Assembly (NCBI GenBank): GCA_000174895.1
Contig: ACOK01000086.1
Location: 1 to 47,468, forward strand
Length of the DNA: 47,468 nucleotides
Direction: 5' to 3'
From: Ruminococcus flavefaciens FD-1
GTDB taxonomy: Bacteria; Bacillota; Clostridia; Oscillospirales; Ruminococcaceae
In this document: positions 35,982 through 45,802 of the stretch, in pieces
How the letters are laid out: every line of letters begins with the position of its first letter
Numbering within the stretch: position 1 is the stretch's first letter
Made by a program: the position numbers and the translations under genes
Notes under the pieces: model-generated
The model's database searches: none
Told to the model about the DNA's origin: nothing
What the model saw: the letters and a program-made list of their open reading frames with translations, nothing else

Positions 35982-36004
35982 AAGCCCATATATTTTACGG
36001 GCTT
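35982..36004 (-). terminator. weak intergenic hairpin after the LRR/dockerin gene
   Basis: AAGCCC pairs with GGGCTT across an A/T-rich loop between the two minus-strand genes. The T-run behind it is poor, so it may be a partial terminator or an mRNA-processing hairpin. Confidence 0.4.
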
Positions 36005-36016
36005 GCTGTGGCTGTT

Positions 36017-38638
36017 TTATCCCAGTCTTGATCTTAACTTACTTATAGAAAGGTCATTTGAAGTGCTGTATACCGATGTCTGGCTGACTACTTCTGCATT
36101 CATCACAGAGTTGTATTGATCTTGAGTCGTACTAACATAATCAATGGCAAATTTACCATTATTACATGTGAATGCTTTTTTCTTTAACATATCACCATTA
36201 TCTGAAAGCGACCATATCGCATATTCATAATAAAGATCACTCAAAGTTGACAGCGTTACAAAAGTATGATTTGTTTCACTGTAATTCGTTATTGAACCCG
36301 TTCTTGCGTTATCCCATTTTTTTAGCTGCATTATTTTATCGTTTACAACTGTCCATAATGCGCCGCCCTGATTTAAATTTCGAGCATAAAGCTCAGGTAT
36401 ACCATCACCATTCAGATCAATCAGCTTGTACACACTGCCCGAATTAGAAGATTCGTAGGATGTTGCTGCATTCAGATATAACTGCTTCCATGCTGTGTTA
36501 GCTGTTGTAGTAGTTGTTGTTTCGGTAGTTGTCGATGTTATGGTGGTTGTTACTGTCGTCGTCGTGGCAGATGTTGTCGGATTATTCATTTCAGAAATAT
36601 ATTCATCAAGAGTCATGGAATGACCTGTTGATGTATAAGCATAGTATGTGAGCAGAAGCGTAGCATCACGCCCATCAATTACATTATCATCATTAACCTC
36701 TGCTGCCTGCTTTTGATATTCATTAAAGCTGCCTGACTGTCCTGTAGAAGTTTGAGCATAATATGTAAGTACAGCAGTTGCATCTCTGCCATCAATAACA
36801 TTATCATTAGTTACATCGCCTTTTTTGAGTGGTACTGTAGGCTGCTGGGATGTAGTGGTTGGAGCGGCTGTTGTAGTGGTGGTAGTTGTTGTGGTTGGAA
36901 TAGTATTAATTGTAAATGTAGCAGTTGCGCTGTAATTGTTATAGTAAGATGGCGGTGTATCACCGGAAACGCCTAAAATTACAGTATTTCCCCATACATT
37001 ATGGTATATTTCAGAGCTATCCATAGGAACAGTTTTGGGATAATGTGATGCCCCCTCATGTGTACGTTCATACTCAACATATCCGCCGGTATAATCAATT
37101 TCTTCTCCTTCCATGTATTCTAATCTATTAGGAAGTGATAGTATTTTTATCGATGCCATAATCCATGTTGTTGTTATTACCGAAGTAGACGTTGTAGAGG
37201 TTGTAGTAGCTGCCGAAGAAGTCCTTGTACTTGTTGTAGTAGTTTCGCTCGTAGTGGCAGTAGTCGTCGTTGTGGTCGTACTTGTTGTTACCGAAGCTGA
37301 AGTTGTTGTTTCGGATCCCTGTATCTCGTTGAAAGCGAAGCCATAAGTATTGGCATATTCTTCTGCCGTAGAATCCTTATAGCCGTTTATGACCGCTGAG
37401 CTGTTAATAGTGTCCTTTGACATATAGATCTCACAATCTTTGTTATAGAAATACACCTCGTCCAGATGAGTGCAGTTATAAAATGCCTTTGGCTCAATAG
37501 CTTTGGTATTTTCGCTGATATATACTGTTTTAAGTACGGTATTGTTTGCAAATGCATTTTCACTTATCTGCTCAACAGTATCGGGAACAGTAAATTCTGT
37601 ATCAGCCTTTGCTGACGGATACTTTATAAGCTGAGATTTGTCCTTGTTGTAAAGCACTCCGTCCTCGGATGAGAAGAAACCGTTTTGGGTATCAACATTT
37701 ATTTCTTGCAATGTTTCTGAATTAACAGGTAGGTTTTTCAAAGATTTTAATTTAGCACCAATATTGATTTTTTCAATATCAATAGAATAGTAATAACCGC
37801 TTTTGTTTTTATAAATAAATGCACTTCCACCAATACTTTCTACATAATATGGTATCGTTATTTCTTTTAGAGAAACGCAATTAAAAAACGCATTAACAGG
37901 AATTGTATTTATATTATTGGAAAGTTTCACTTTAGCTAAAGACGTACAACCATAAAAAATACTTGCACCTATTTCTTCTACACTATCAGGAATAGTAATA
38001 CTTTCTAATGAGGTACAATTATTAAAAGCTTTTTCGTCTATTTTTGTAACGGTATCAGGAATACTTACATCTGTAAGCACTGTACATCCATCAAACACAT
38101 CCTTTCCGATTTCCTTTACACCGGATTTAAACTCAATACTTTTTAATGATGTACATCCGTAAAATGATTGCTCAGTAATAGTATTGACAGAACCCGGAAT
38201 TACTATTTCTTTGAGTTTGGAACAATTATAAAAGCAAAGTGAACCTATGTTTTTAACGGTATCAGGAATCGAAACTGATTCAAGATTCCAACAGCCAAGA
38301 AATGCCCAACCTCCAATAGAGGTTACTCCTTCAGGAATCTTAATGCTGCTTATTCTGGTATTCTTAAATGAAGAACCACCTATATCTTTTACAGGTAACC
38401 CTTTTATCTTGCTTGGAATAACAACTGTTGTGTCGTTTCCGCTGTAACCCGTTATAGTTACATACTCTCCCTCACTATCCTCATTAATAGTATAAGAATA
38501 ATCACCATAAGTTTCCTCCGCACTTGCTGTCATAACGCTAACATTCGTCCCAACAAAAGGAATCGGAGCGTTAACAGGAATCATCGATATCGCCAATGCC
38601 GTCAGCCCTGATGTTACTCTGCGTATAATCTTGTTCAT
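36017..38638 (-). CDS. secreted BspA-type LRR protein with internal dockerin and Thr-rich linkers
   Basis: An 873-residue secreted protein; ATG 38638 is 8 nt after AAGGAG. The signal peptide ends near residue 41 (Thr-Ala-Ser-Ala). Residues about 60-395 are BspA-type leucine-rich repeats of about 23 residues (Ser-Ile-x-Ile-Pro-x-x-Val, Ala-Phe-x-Asn-Cys). A Thr/Ser linker (about 425-475) leads to an Ig-like domain (about 478-560), a second Thr linker, and a two-repeat type I dockerin (Gly-Asp-Val-Thr-Asn-Asp-Asn ... Gly-Arg-Asp-Ala-Thr) at about 590-655. A third Thr linker is followed by a C-terminal domain with a Leu-Asn-Gly-Asp-Gly-Ile-Pro-Glu-Leu motif. The dockerin points to scaffold attachment, and the LRRs to binding of polymer, host or other cells. 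A consensus promoter precedes it. Confidence 0.88.
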   Translation of the reverse strand: MNKIIRRVTSGLTALAISMIPVNAPIPFVGTNVSVMTASAEETYGDYSYTINEDSEGEYVTITGYSGNDTTVVIPSKIKGLPVKDIGGSSFKNTRISSIKIPEGVTSIGGWAFLGCWNLESVSIPDTVKNIGSLCFYNCSKLKEIVIPGSVNTITEQSFYGCTSLKSIEFKSGVKEIGKDVFDGCTVLTDVSIPDTVTKIDEKAFNNCTSLESITIPDSVEEIGASIFYGCTSLAKVKLSNNINTIPVNAFFNCVSLKEITIPYYVESIGGSAFIYKNKSGYYYSIDIEKINIGAKLKSLKNLPVNSETLQEINVDTQNGFFSSEDGVLYNKDKSQLIKYPSAKADTEFTVPDTVEQISENAFANNTVLKTVYISENTKAIEPKAFYNCTHLDEVYFYNKDCEIYMSKDTINSSAVINGYKDSTAEEYANTYGFAFNEIQGSETTTSASVTTSTTTTTTTATTSETTTTSTRTSSAATTTSTTSTSVITTTWIMASIKILSLPNRLEYMEGEEIDYTGGYVEYERTHEGASHYPKTVPMDSSEIYHNVWGNTVILGVSGDTPPSYYNNYSATATFTINTIPTTTTTTTTTAAPTTTSQQPTVPLKKGDVTNDNVIDGRDATAVLTYYAQTSTGQSGSFNEYQKQAAEVNDDNVIDGRDATLLLTYYAYTSTGHSMTLDEYISEMNNPTTSATTTTVTTTITSTTTETTTTTTANTAWKQLYLNAATSYESSNSGSVYKLIDLNGDGIPELYARNLNQGGALWTVVNDKIMQLKKWDNARTGSITNYSETNHTFVTLSTLSDLYYEYAIWSLSDNGDMLKKKAFTCNNGKFAIDYVSTTQDQYNSVMNAEVVSQTSVYSTSNDLSISKLRSRLG

Positions 38639-38691
38639 ATAATACACTCCTTAATATAACGATTCACTTGAAATCATCAATTTATAAGTAT

Positions 38692-38720
38692 ATTATAATA
38701 CCTCTTGTATATATTGTCAA
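38692..38720 (-). promoter_or_regulatory. promoter of the LRR/dockerin gene
   Basis: On the minus strand TTGACA (38715-38720) and TATAAT (38692-38697) are 17 bp apart, about 55 nt before the start codon at 38638. Confidence 0.75.
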
Positions 38721-39173
38721 TATCATTCAGTATCGCAAAAGGGTATTTTTAAACCGCTTGACATCCGCCAAGCGGTTACTTCATTCAGTAAGTTCAGTAA
38801 GCTTTAACATGATATCCGCAGGACAACTTAACGAGTATATAAATAATCGTAAAGGACTGCATTTGCAGTCCTTTTCTTTGTGAGCAAAATAACTGCTTTT
38901 TAAGTATAATATAGCAAGCCCTATAACAAGTCAACCATACAAATATAATAGTTTTTTATTTTTCAGTCTTGTTAGTATATAAATCTTTCAAACATTCTCT
39001 GCCAGGGGATTCACCTATATATCGTCAGTTACCCTCCATAAGTTCAGCTATCTTAGCTGAATATTCATCTCGTTGCGGTTACGATTGACGAATAATATAT
39101 GGTCAGATAGGCAATTTGTCGTGGTATATTAGCATAAAATGATAATGTCAGCAAAATTTGCGCAATTTTTCTT
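38721..39173. other. intergenic stretch with orphan hairpins
   Basis: A hairpin AACCGCTTG/CAAGCGGTT lies at about 38752-38777. A good plus-strand terminator lies at 38851-38879 (AAAGGACTGCA/TGCAGTCCTTTT then TTCTTT). No gene precedes them on the plus strand, so they could bound a small RNA of about 130 nt, or be leftovers. Minus-strand codons around 39030-39085 resemble a protein tail (Ala-Lys-Ile-Ala-Glu-Leu-Met-Glu-Gly-Asn, stop) without a start. Nothing else is recognised. Confidence 0.4.
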
Positions 39174-39202
39174 TTGACAGATCGTATGAAATAAGATATA
39201 AT
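39174..39202 (+). promoter_or_regulatory. promoter of the giant LPxTG protein gene
   Basis: TTGACA (39174-39179) and TATAAT (39197-39202) are 17 bp apart. The leader is about 50 nt to ATG 39258. Confidence 0.78.
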
Positions 39203-39257
39203 TAAATAGTATTGTTTTAAATATTACAGTATAATTCTTAAAACAGGAGTGAAACTA

Positions 39258-42200
39258 ATGTACAAACGCATCATTGCCGGTGTACTCAGCACATTAATTT
39301 GTGCATCGGCAATACCTTCAAGAAATGTTCTTACGACATCATGGGCTGCTCAGGAAGATACAGAGCAGAGCGTGACAACCGAAAATGAAGCAGCTTCTGA
39401 TGTTGCTGAGGAAAAATCTGACGACACTCTCGGAACCACAAATGCTCAGATAATACTTTCCGTTCCCGATGATTCAGAGATCTACGAATCTGTTGAACTG
39501 GGAGAAAATATCAAAGCTGATATTTTCAGCAATGGCTTGCTGCGTATTCACGGACACGGTGACATGAATAATTTTACCAAAAACCCGTTTGTAAATGCAG
39601 CTTCAGTAACTCAGGTTCTGTTTGAGGACACAGACGCTGAAAACGGACTTGTGATAACAAACATAGGTGATTATCTGTTCAGCGGAATGAGTCAGCTGAG
39701 TTCAGCCGCATATGGTGATATAACAAATACAGCTGCCGGTATATTTGTTCTTCCCGACGGTGTAAAGCATATCGGTTCATCAGCCTTTTCAGGCTGTTCT
39801 GCAATAGGCGAATTCAGGATAGGGGAAAATGTAGAATCATTCGGTGATTGTGTATTCAAAAATTGTACGGGATTGAAAAAAATGGAGTTCCCTTCATTAG
39901 CTGAAGATCTCGGATCAAATACATTGATTGGATGCACATCAATAAAAGAACTTACACTCCCTTATGCAAGCACACGGCGTGATTTAGCACTTGCCGTAAG
40001 CAGTAACGACTGGAACAGTTCAATTTCAGATATGTTTATATATTCATGGAACAATCATGAAAACATAAATCTGGATTTTTCTGACTATGCACTTGAAAAG
40101 GTCACAGTCACAGGCGGTGAGATCATCCCTGCTTGTGCATTTTCAAATATGCCTACGCTTAAAGAAGTAGATTTCAGCGGAACAGAAATAACAGATATTC
40201 GTGAAAAGGCTTTCCAGAACTGTACATCATTAGCAACGGTAAAGCTTCCTGATACAGTAACCTCTTATGGTAATTATTCATTCTATAATACACCTATTAC
40301 TTCATTAAATCCCAAAAGTGTTATAACAAGTATCGGCGAGCATGCTTTTGCAGAGTGTTCAAATCTGGAGAGTTTTACAATACCTGACACTTGTGAAACA
40401 ATAGGCTTCCGTGCATTCCGTAACTGCAAAGCATTAACAAAAATGACAGTTCCCGAATCGGTAAGTACTATAGAGGCATCAGCATTTGAAGGATGCACAT
40501 CTATAAAAGAACTTACACTCCCCTATGCAGGCACACGGCGTGATTTAGCACTTGCCGTAAGCAGTAACGACTGGAACAGTTCAATTTCAGACCTGTTTAT
40601 ATATTCATGGAACAATCATGAAAACATAAATCTGGATTTTTCTGACTATGCACTTGAAAAGGTCACAGTCACAGGCGGTGAGATCATCCCTGCTTGTGCA
40701 TTTTCAAATATGCCTACGCTTAAAGAAGTAGATTTCAGCGGAACAGAAATAACAGATATTCGTGAAAAGGCTTTCCAGAACTGTACATCATTAGCAACGG
40801 TAAAGCTTCCTGATACAGTAACCTCTTATGGTAATTATTCATTCTATAATACACCTATTACTTCATTAAATCCCAAAAGTGTTATAACAAGTATCGGCGA
40901 GCATGCTTTTGCAGAGTGTTCAAATCTGGAGAGTTTTACAATACCTGACACTTGTGAAACAATAGGCTTCCGTGCATTCCGTAACTGCAAAGCATTAACA
41001 AAAATGACAGTTCCCGAATCGGTAAGTACTATAGAGGCATCAGCATTTGAAGGATGCACATCTATAAAAGAACTTACACTCCCCTATGCAGGCACACGGC
41101 GTGATTTAGCACTTGCCGTAAGCAGTAACGACTGGAACAGTTCAATTTCAGACCTGTTTATATATTCATGGAACAATCTTGAAAACATAAATCTGGATTT
41201 TTCTGACTATGCACTTGAAAAGGTCACAGTCACAGGCGGTGAAATCATCCCTGCTTGTGCATTTTCAAATATGCCTACGCTTAAAGAAGTGGATTTCAGC
41301 GGAACAGAAATAAAAGATATTCGTGAAAAGGCTTTCCAGAACTGTACATCATTAGCAACGGTAAAGCTTCCTGATACAGTAACCTCTTATGGTAATTATT
41401 CATTCTATAATACACCTATTACTTCATTAAATCCCAAAAGTGTTATAACAAGTATCGGCGAGTATGCTTTTGCAGAGTGTTCAAAACTGAAGAGTATCAC
41501 AATACCTGACACTTGTGAAACAATAGGCTTCCGTGCATTCCGTAACTGCAAAGCATTAACAAAAATGACAGTTCCCGAATCGGTAAGTACTATAGAAGCA
41601 TCAGCATTTGAAGGATGCACATCAATAAAAGAACTTACACTCCCTTATGCAAGCACACACCGTGAGTTAACACTTGTCGGAAGCAGTACCGACTGGAACA
41701 GTTCAATTTCAGATATGTTTATATATTCATGGAACAATCATGGAAACATAAATCTTGATTATTCTGACTATGCACTTGAAAAGGTCACAGTCACAGGCGG
41801 TGAGATCATCCCTGCATATGCGTTTTCCGGTATGCCTTCCCTCAGGGAGATCGATATTTACAACTCGGAAACATCAGCCCTCAATGAATACGCTTTCAAT
41901 GGCTGTAAGGGTCTGACCGCTGTTTCTCTGCCGACAAGCGTGGATGAGATCAATGATAACACATTCGCAAACTTCGATGCTGATGTTTATATTTATAACC
42001 CTGACTGCCTTATCAGCAGCAATGCATTCAACAAGAATTATTCAGGAACAATATACTGCTATAAGGACTCTACAGCTGAGACATTCGCAATTGATAAAGG
42101 ATTCGATTATGAAATTATCGAGAACGAAATAGTTATCGGTCCTAAGAATATCTCCCTCAATGTCGGGGATAAGTACACTATCAGGTCAGATTACAGAAGT

Positions 42201-45200
42201 CTTGAATTCAGTTCATCCGATCCGACTGTTGCATCAGTTGACAAGAACGGTGTGATAAGCGGCAAAAAAGAAGGAAAGGCTTCTATAAAGGTAAATGCAG
42301 GCAAAAACGGCACCTGCACCATGAATGTAAATGTCAGAACAACAACAACAACTACTACTACTACTACAGCTGCTGCAACGACAACTACTACAGCTGCAAA
42401 TACCACAACTTCTTCCACATCATCCGTACAGACTTCGACCAGATCTGACACAACTGCTTCAACTACTTCAACCAGAACAGAAACAACTACCCAAAAACCA
42501 ACAACTACCACTACCACTTCAGGTACAACAACAACCACTGCTACTGCAACTTCAACATCATCTGCAACAACTTCCAAAACAACTTCTTCATCAACTTCTG
42601 AGACAACTACCACAACTACAGGTACAACAACTACTCAGAAGATCACCATGACAAAGATCACTTCATCAACAACAGCAAAAACAACAACTTCTTCATCCGT
42701 AACAACGACCTCAGCAACGACCACAGAACCCGTTCGTCTGAATATCGATGGTGAACTGAAAATAACTCCTATGACTCCCGAAGATATAAAAGCTGCCGGG
42801 ATCGACATAAGCGGTGAAGAGAACTTCAACAGTTTCAAGTATACTATCGAGGCTGATTTCAAGGCATCAGGCGTTGTCATAGAAAAAACAGTTGTAAACA
42901 ATAACAAGCAACCTGTATATGAAAAAACTACTCTTCAGTTCAGAGGCAGCGGAGAAGGAATGGATATCAAAGGAGCTGATTTTGATATTCCGAAGGGTAA
43001 GCCGGTTTATATTCCGGAAATGAATGCTTACGTCATTCATACCGAAACTGTCGAAGAAGAAATGTATATGCTGATCTACGGCAAGTGCAAATGGCTCAAG
43101 GAATTCTATGATGTACAGCTTATCGTTATAAACAAGGACAGCAATACACTCAAGGACTGCACATCAACTCTTGCAGTTCCTGAAGGACTTACACTTGTCA
43201 AGGGCGATCTTACACAGGATATGGGGGATCTTGAACCTAACCAGATCAAGACTGCTGACTGGTATCTCAGAGGCGACTCTGAAGGCGACTATAATCTTTC
43301 AGCCTTGCTGACAGGAACAAACAACGGAAAAGAGTTTGAATATGAATTCAAGTCAAAGGAAACTCTCCATGTTTATGCAAATTCTGCTCTGAAAATGTCG
43401 ATAAAGCTTCCGAGATATTCGTTCTATAATGAGTATTATCCGATAACGATCGGTCTTACAAACAAGTCTGATAAAACTATCTACGATCTTGAAAATGAGA
43501 TTAGCAAGGTTATGCAGGTTTCAAAGGCAACTCTCAAACACTATGAGAATCACAATCTTGTTTTCGCAGATACCAAGACTGAAACACTTATCAATGACAA
43601 TAATGTTTCAAAGATACACGTTGACGAAATTGCTCCCGGGGAAACAGTAGAGATCGAACTCCAGATCAAGGATCTCTGGAAGTCAGTATGGGAAAAGTAC
43701 CTCGATGCAGAAAGATTTGATGCTAATACTCAGCGCCTCATGGAATTACTTTCCAGAAAGCCTGAAATGAACGATATGTACTGGTTCCATACTATCTATG
43801 AGTCGATATTCAGTGAACTTCCTGTAGCACATATTCTTGAGGATGTAAAGGTAGCTTTTCCGGGTTCAGACCCGATAGAATATGAAGTCATCGTTGACGA
43901 GACCAAGCCTGAGGGCTTCGGAGCAGTCGGTATAGTTTACAATTATGCATCCAATAATAAGATACGTGAAATATTCTATGGTCCTAAGGAGCCTAAGAAT
44001 GCTTTTGAGGCGTTCAGAAACGATTACATCTATAACATGGATACAAGACGTACAAGGGACAATGTCGATGATTTCACAGCATATCTTGATCAGAAATTAT
44101 CAATGAACAGAACAGAAGCTGTAATCGATATATTAAAGGATATGTTCTTTGTTGTAACTCCCAATGGCAAAAGCGTAAAGGTAAAGTACAGAGAGATCCC
44201 TGTAAGCGGCTCATCTGCTTCCAATTTAAGCAGAAACGGATTTAAAATGCTGAAAAAAGCTTCAGCTGACGCTTTTGAACTTACCGAACTTTACGGCACA
44301 CAGCCTGATGCTGACGGATATATCACAGTTACAGAAGAAACTGCATTTATGCTTAAAGCAAATGCTGAAGGCAGGGATGCAGAGATAATAATTGAGTATT
44401 CTGACGGAACATCAGAAACTATTAAGGTCCACAGCGTAAAGGAACATGAGTGCAGCTCATCAGGCGGATATATCCTCGTAGATGCTCCTGCAAACGGTCA
44501 GCCCGGCCTTGCAGTTCAGACGTGCGATAGCTGCGGTACAGTTCTGGATACTGTCAGCATAAACAAGAACGCAATAGCAATGCTCAGTGACAAGAGCACA
44601 TATGCAGATATCAGAGTTGCTGTTGAGGAGGCTGTAAAAGCAGGAGAACATACAGAACTTTCACTTTTCGGCAATATCAATGTAATATCTGATATCATTA
44701 TACCTGATTATGTCGATGTTCTTATCGCTCCTGATACAAATATAAATGTAAACGACAACTGCAAGTTAATTGCAAAGGGCAAAGTAACTGATTTCAGCGG
44801 CCATAACTATGATCTCAGCGGAAACGCTCCTGCTGCAACAACTACTGCTGTAACTGAAACTACTGCGGTTATCACTGAGACAACAGCTGAAGTTACTGTA
44901 TCATCTTCAGACAGCACAACATCTGCTGAAGAAACAACAACTACCACAACTACTGTCTCCGAGTCATCAGATACGACTTCAACGACCACCACAACAAGCG
45001 AAAAGACAGAGGAAGAAAAGAGCAATGCATCTATTTCACAGTGGGTAGAGTGCGTTTCAAATGACTATGAATCAAAGAACGGAACCGCTCCCGATGATGC
45101 CGAAACCAAGAAAAACTCTGACGGTACATACAGCATCATACTTAAAGATGAAAACGGTCAGGTACTTGATACATATGTTATTGATCCTGAAACAGGAAAA

Positions 45201-45362
45201 GGTACCAACTCCGGCGGTGAAACAGTTGAACTGCCTCAGACAGGCAACAACTCACTGACAAATGCACTGACCGCCTTCCTGGCTTTAATGATGACGGGAT
45301 TCGGCTTAGTTGCAATTAAAATGTCAGGCATATTCAGCCGACGTAAAAAAGAAGATGAGTGA
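39258..45362 (+). CDS. giant cell-wall-anchored BspA-type LRR protein (LPxTG)
   Basis: A 2034-residue surface protein. ATG 39258 is 8 nt after AGGAG; the in-frame GTG at 39249 overlaps that site. The signal peptide covers about 1-30. Residues about 150-950 are BspA-type LRRs, of which 225-785 are three copies of a 187-residue block plus part of a fourth. A Big_2-like Ig domain (about 960-1024, with Val-Gly-Asp ... Ser-Ser-Asp-Pro-Thr-Val-Ala) and a Thr-rich stalk (about 1025-1160) follow. Then come large domains of unknown fold (about 1165-1850), a second Thr/Ser stretch (about 1858-1918) and the sorting signal: Leu-Pro-Gln-Thr-Gly at 1992-1996, a hydrophobic helix and Arg-Arg-Lys-Lys. Sortase would link it to peptidoglycan. 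A role in adhesion to fibre or cells is inferred from the family. Confidence 0.9.
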   Translation: MYKRIIAGVLSTLICASAIPSRNVLTTSWAAQEDTEQSVTTENEAASDVAEEKSDDTLGTTNAQIILSVPDDSEIYESVELGENIKADIFSNGLLRIHGHGDMNNFTKNPFVNAASVTQVLFEDTDAENGLVITNIGDYLFSGMSQLSSAAYGDITNTAAGIFVLPDGVKHIGSSAFSGCSAIGEFRIGENVESFGDCVFKNCTGLKKMEFPSLAEDLGSNTLIGCTSIKELTLPYASTRRDLALAVSSNDWNSSISDMFIYSWNNHENINLDFSDYALEKVTVTGGEIIPACAFSNMPTLKEVDFSGTEITDIREKAFQNCTSLATVKLPDTVTSYGNYSFYNTPITSLNPKSVITSIGEHAFAECSNLESFTIPDTCETIGFRAFRNCKALTKMTVPESVSTIEASAFEGCTSIKELTLPYAGTRRDLALAVSSNDWNSSISDLFIYSWNNHENINLDFSDYALEKVTVTGGEIIPACAFSNMPTLKEVDFSGTEITDIREKAFQNCTSLATVKLPDTVTSYGNYSFYNTPITSLNPKSVITSIGEHAFAECSNLESFTIPDTCETIGFRAFRNCKALTKMTVPESVSTIEASAFEGCTSIKELTLPYAGTRRDLALAVSSNDWNSSISDLFIYSWNNLENINLDFSDYALEKVTVTGGEIIPACAFSNMPTLKEVDFSGTEIKDIREKAFQNCTSLATVKLPDTVTSYGNYSFYNTPITSLNPKSVITSIGEYAFAECSKLKSITIPDTCETIGFRAFRNCKALTKMTVPESVSTIEASAFEGCTSIKELTLPYASTHRELTLVGSSTDWNSSISDMFIYSWNNHGNINLDYSDYALEKVTVTGGEIIPAYAFSGMPSLREIDIYNSETSALNEYAFNGCKGLTAVSLPTSVDEINDNTFANFDADVYIYNPDCLISSNAFNKNYSGTIYCYKDSTAETFAIDKGFDYEIIENEIVIGPKNISLNVGDKYTIRSDYRSLEFSSSDPTVASVDKNGVISGKKEGKASIKVNAGKNGTCTMNVNVRTTTTTTTTTTAAATTTTTAANTTTSSTSSVQTSTRSDTTASTTSTRTETTTQKPTTTTTTSGTTTTTATATSTSSATTSKTTSSSTSETTTTTTGTTTTQKITMTKITSSTTAKTTTSSSVTTTSATTTEPVRLNIDGELKITPMTPEDIKAAGIDISGEENFNSFKYTIEADFKASGVVIEKTVVNNNKQPVYEKTTLQFRGSGEGMDIKGADFDIPKGKPVYIPEMNAYVIHTETVEEEMYMLIYGKCKWLKEFYDVQLIVINKDSNTLKDCTSTLAVPEGLTLVKGDLTQDMGDLEPNQIKTADWYLRGDSEGDYNLSALLTGTNNGKEFEYEFKSKETLHVYANSALKMSIKLPRYSFYNEYYPITIGLTNKSDKTIYDLENEISKVMQVSKATLKHYENHNLVFADTKTETLINDNNVSKIHVDEIAPGETVEIELQIKDLWKSVWEKYLDAERFDANTQRLMELLSRKPEMNDMYWFHTIYESIFSELPVAHILEDVKVAFPGSDPIEYEVIVDETKPEGFGAVGIVYNYASNNKIREIFYGPKEPKNAFEAFRNDYIYNMDTRRTRDNVDDFTAYLDQKLSMNRTEAVIDILKDMFFVVTPNGKSVKVKYREIPVSGSSASNLSRNGFKMLKKASADAFELTELYGTQPDADGYITVTEETAFMLKANAEGRDAEIIIEYSDGTSETIKVHSVKEHECSSSGGYILVDAPANGQPGLAVQTCDSCGTVLDTVSINKNAIAMLSDKSTYADIRVAVEEAVKAGEHTELSLFGNINVISDIIIPDYVDVLIAPDTNINVNDNCKLIAKGKVTDFSGHNYDLSGNAPAATTTAVTETTAVITETTAEVTVSSSDSTTSAEETTTTTTTVSESSDTTSTTTTTSEKTEEEKSNASISQWVECVSNDYESKNGTAPDDAETKKNSDGTYSIILKDENGQVLDTYVIDPETGKGTNSGGETVELPQTGNNSLTNALTAFLALMMTGFGLVAIKMSGIFSRRKKEDE
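39931..41613 (+). repeat. three tandem 561-bp repeats plus a partial fourth
   Basis: Copies start at 39931, 40492 and 41053, and a partial copy runs from 41614 to about 41840. Each encodes 187 residues in frame. They differ at only a handful of bases, mainly near the outer junctions, so copies 2 and 3 are almost identical DNA. This implies recent duplication or ongoing gene conversion. A short-read assembly could mis-count them. Confidence 0.93.
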
Positions 45363-45400
45363 TAACTTCTGAAGCAATATCACTGATCAGTTCTGATCAG

Positions 45401-45441
45401 AAATATCGCCGGGATCTTAATTGGTCCCGGCGATATTTTTG
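45401..45441 (+). terminator. rho-independent terminator of the LPxTG gene
   Basis: AAATATCGCCGGGA pairs with TCCCGGCGATATTT across a 10-nt loop and is followed by a T-run, about 40 nt after the stop codon. Confidence 0.85.
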
Positions 45442-45447
45442 TATCCC

Positions 45448-45728
45448 GAACCCCCCGGTTTAACTGGGGGTTCAAAAAAAGCTTTAGCTATGAGTAGAAA
45501 ATAAAAACCTCCAATGTTATAATAGAAAAGGTCTGCCAACCAAACTAAAAATAACAGAGGAGGTATCGTTATGACAAGAGACGATATAAGTAGTTTATCA
45601 CATTCCAAGGGGTAGCTGAGAATGAAATGCAGTTGGCAGACCTTTCTCAGCCTTCTTAAGGGGCAGTGTCAGTATCAAGCCCTTATAGTGCTTATTCAAG
45701 CCACACGTTCAACGGGTGGTTTTGATTT
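45448..45728 (+). mobile_element. relic or MITE derived from an IS200-type (IS605 superfamily) element
   Basis: The left end has a GAACCCCC/GGGGGTTC hairpin (45448-45473). A GAGGAGG site then precedes a 14-codon frame (45571-45615) whose first residues (Asp-Asp-Ile-Ser-Ser-Leu-Ser-His-Ser-Lys) match the start of IS200 TnpA. The rest of tnpA is missing, and a second subterminal hairpin (CCAC/GTGG, 45701-45719) marks the right end. The tnpA start is enclosed by a 14-bp inverted repeat AAAGGTCTGCCAAC (arms about 45527-45540 and 45632-45645), recalling the leader structure that hides tnpA initiation in IS200. Exact ends are uncertain because this family makes no target duplication. Confidence 0.7.
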
Positions 45729-45802
45729 CTGAATTTCTATTTCATATTTTCCCTCGGAGTTCACCTTGAGCCGCAAGGTCTTACATAGTCTCCGTAAACG
45801 AA

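Noticed and set aside
42191..42907. Val-rich minus-strand frames opposite the Thr-rich stalk of the giant protein
   Set aside because: They are the mirror of ACA/ACT codon runs on the coding strand and lack start signals.
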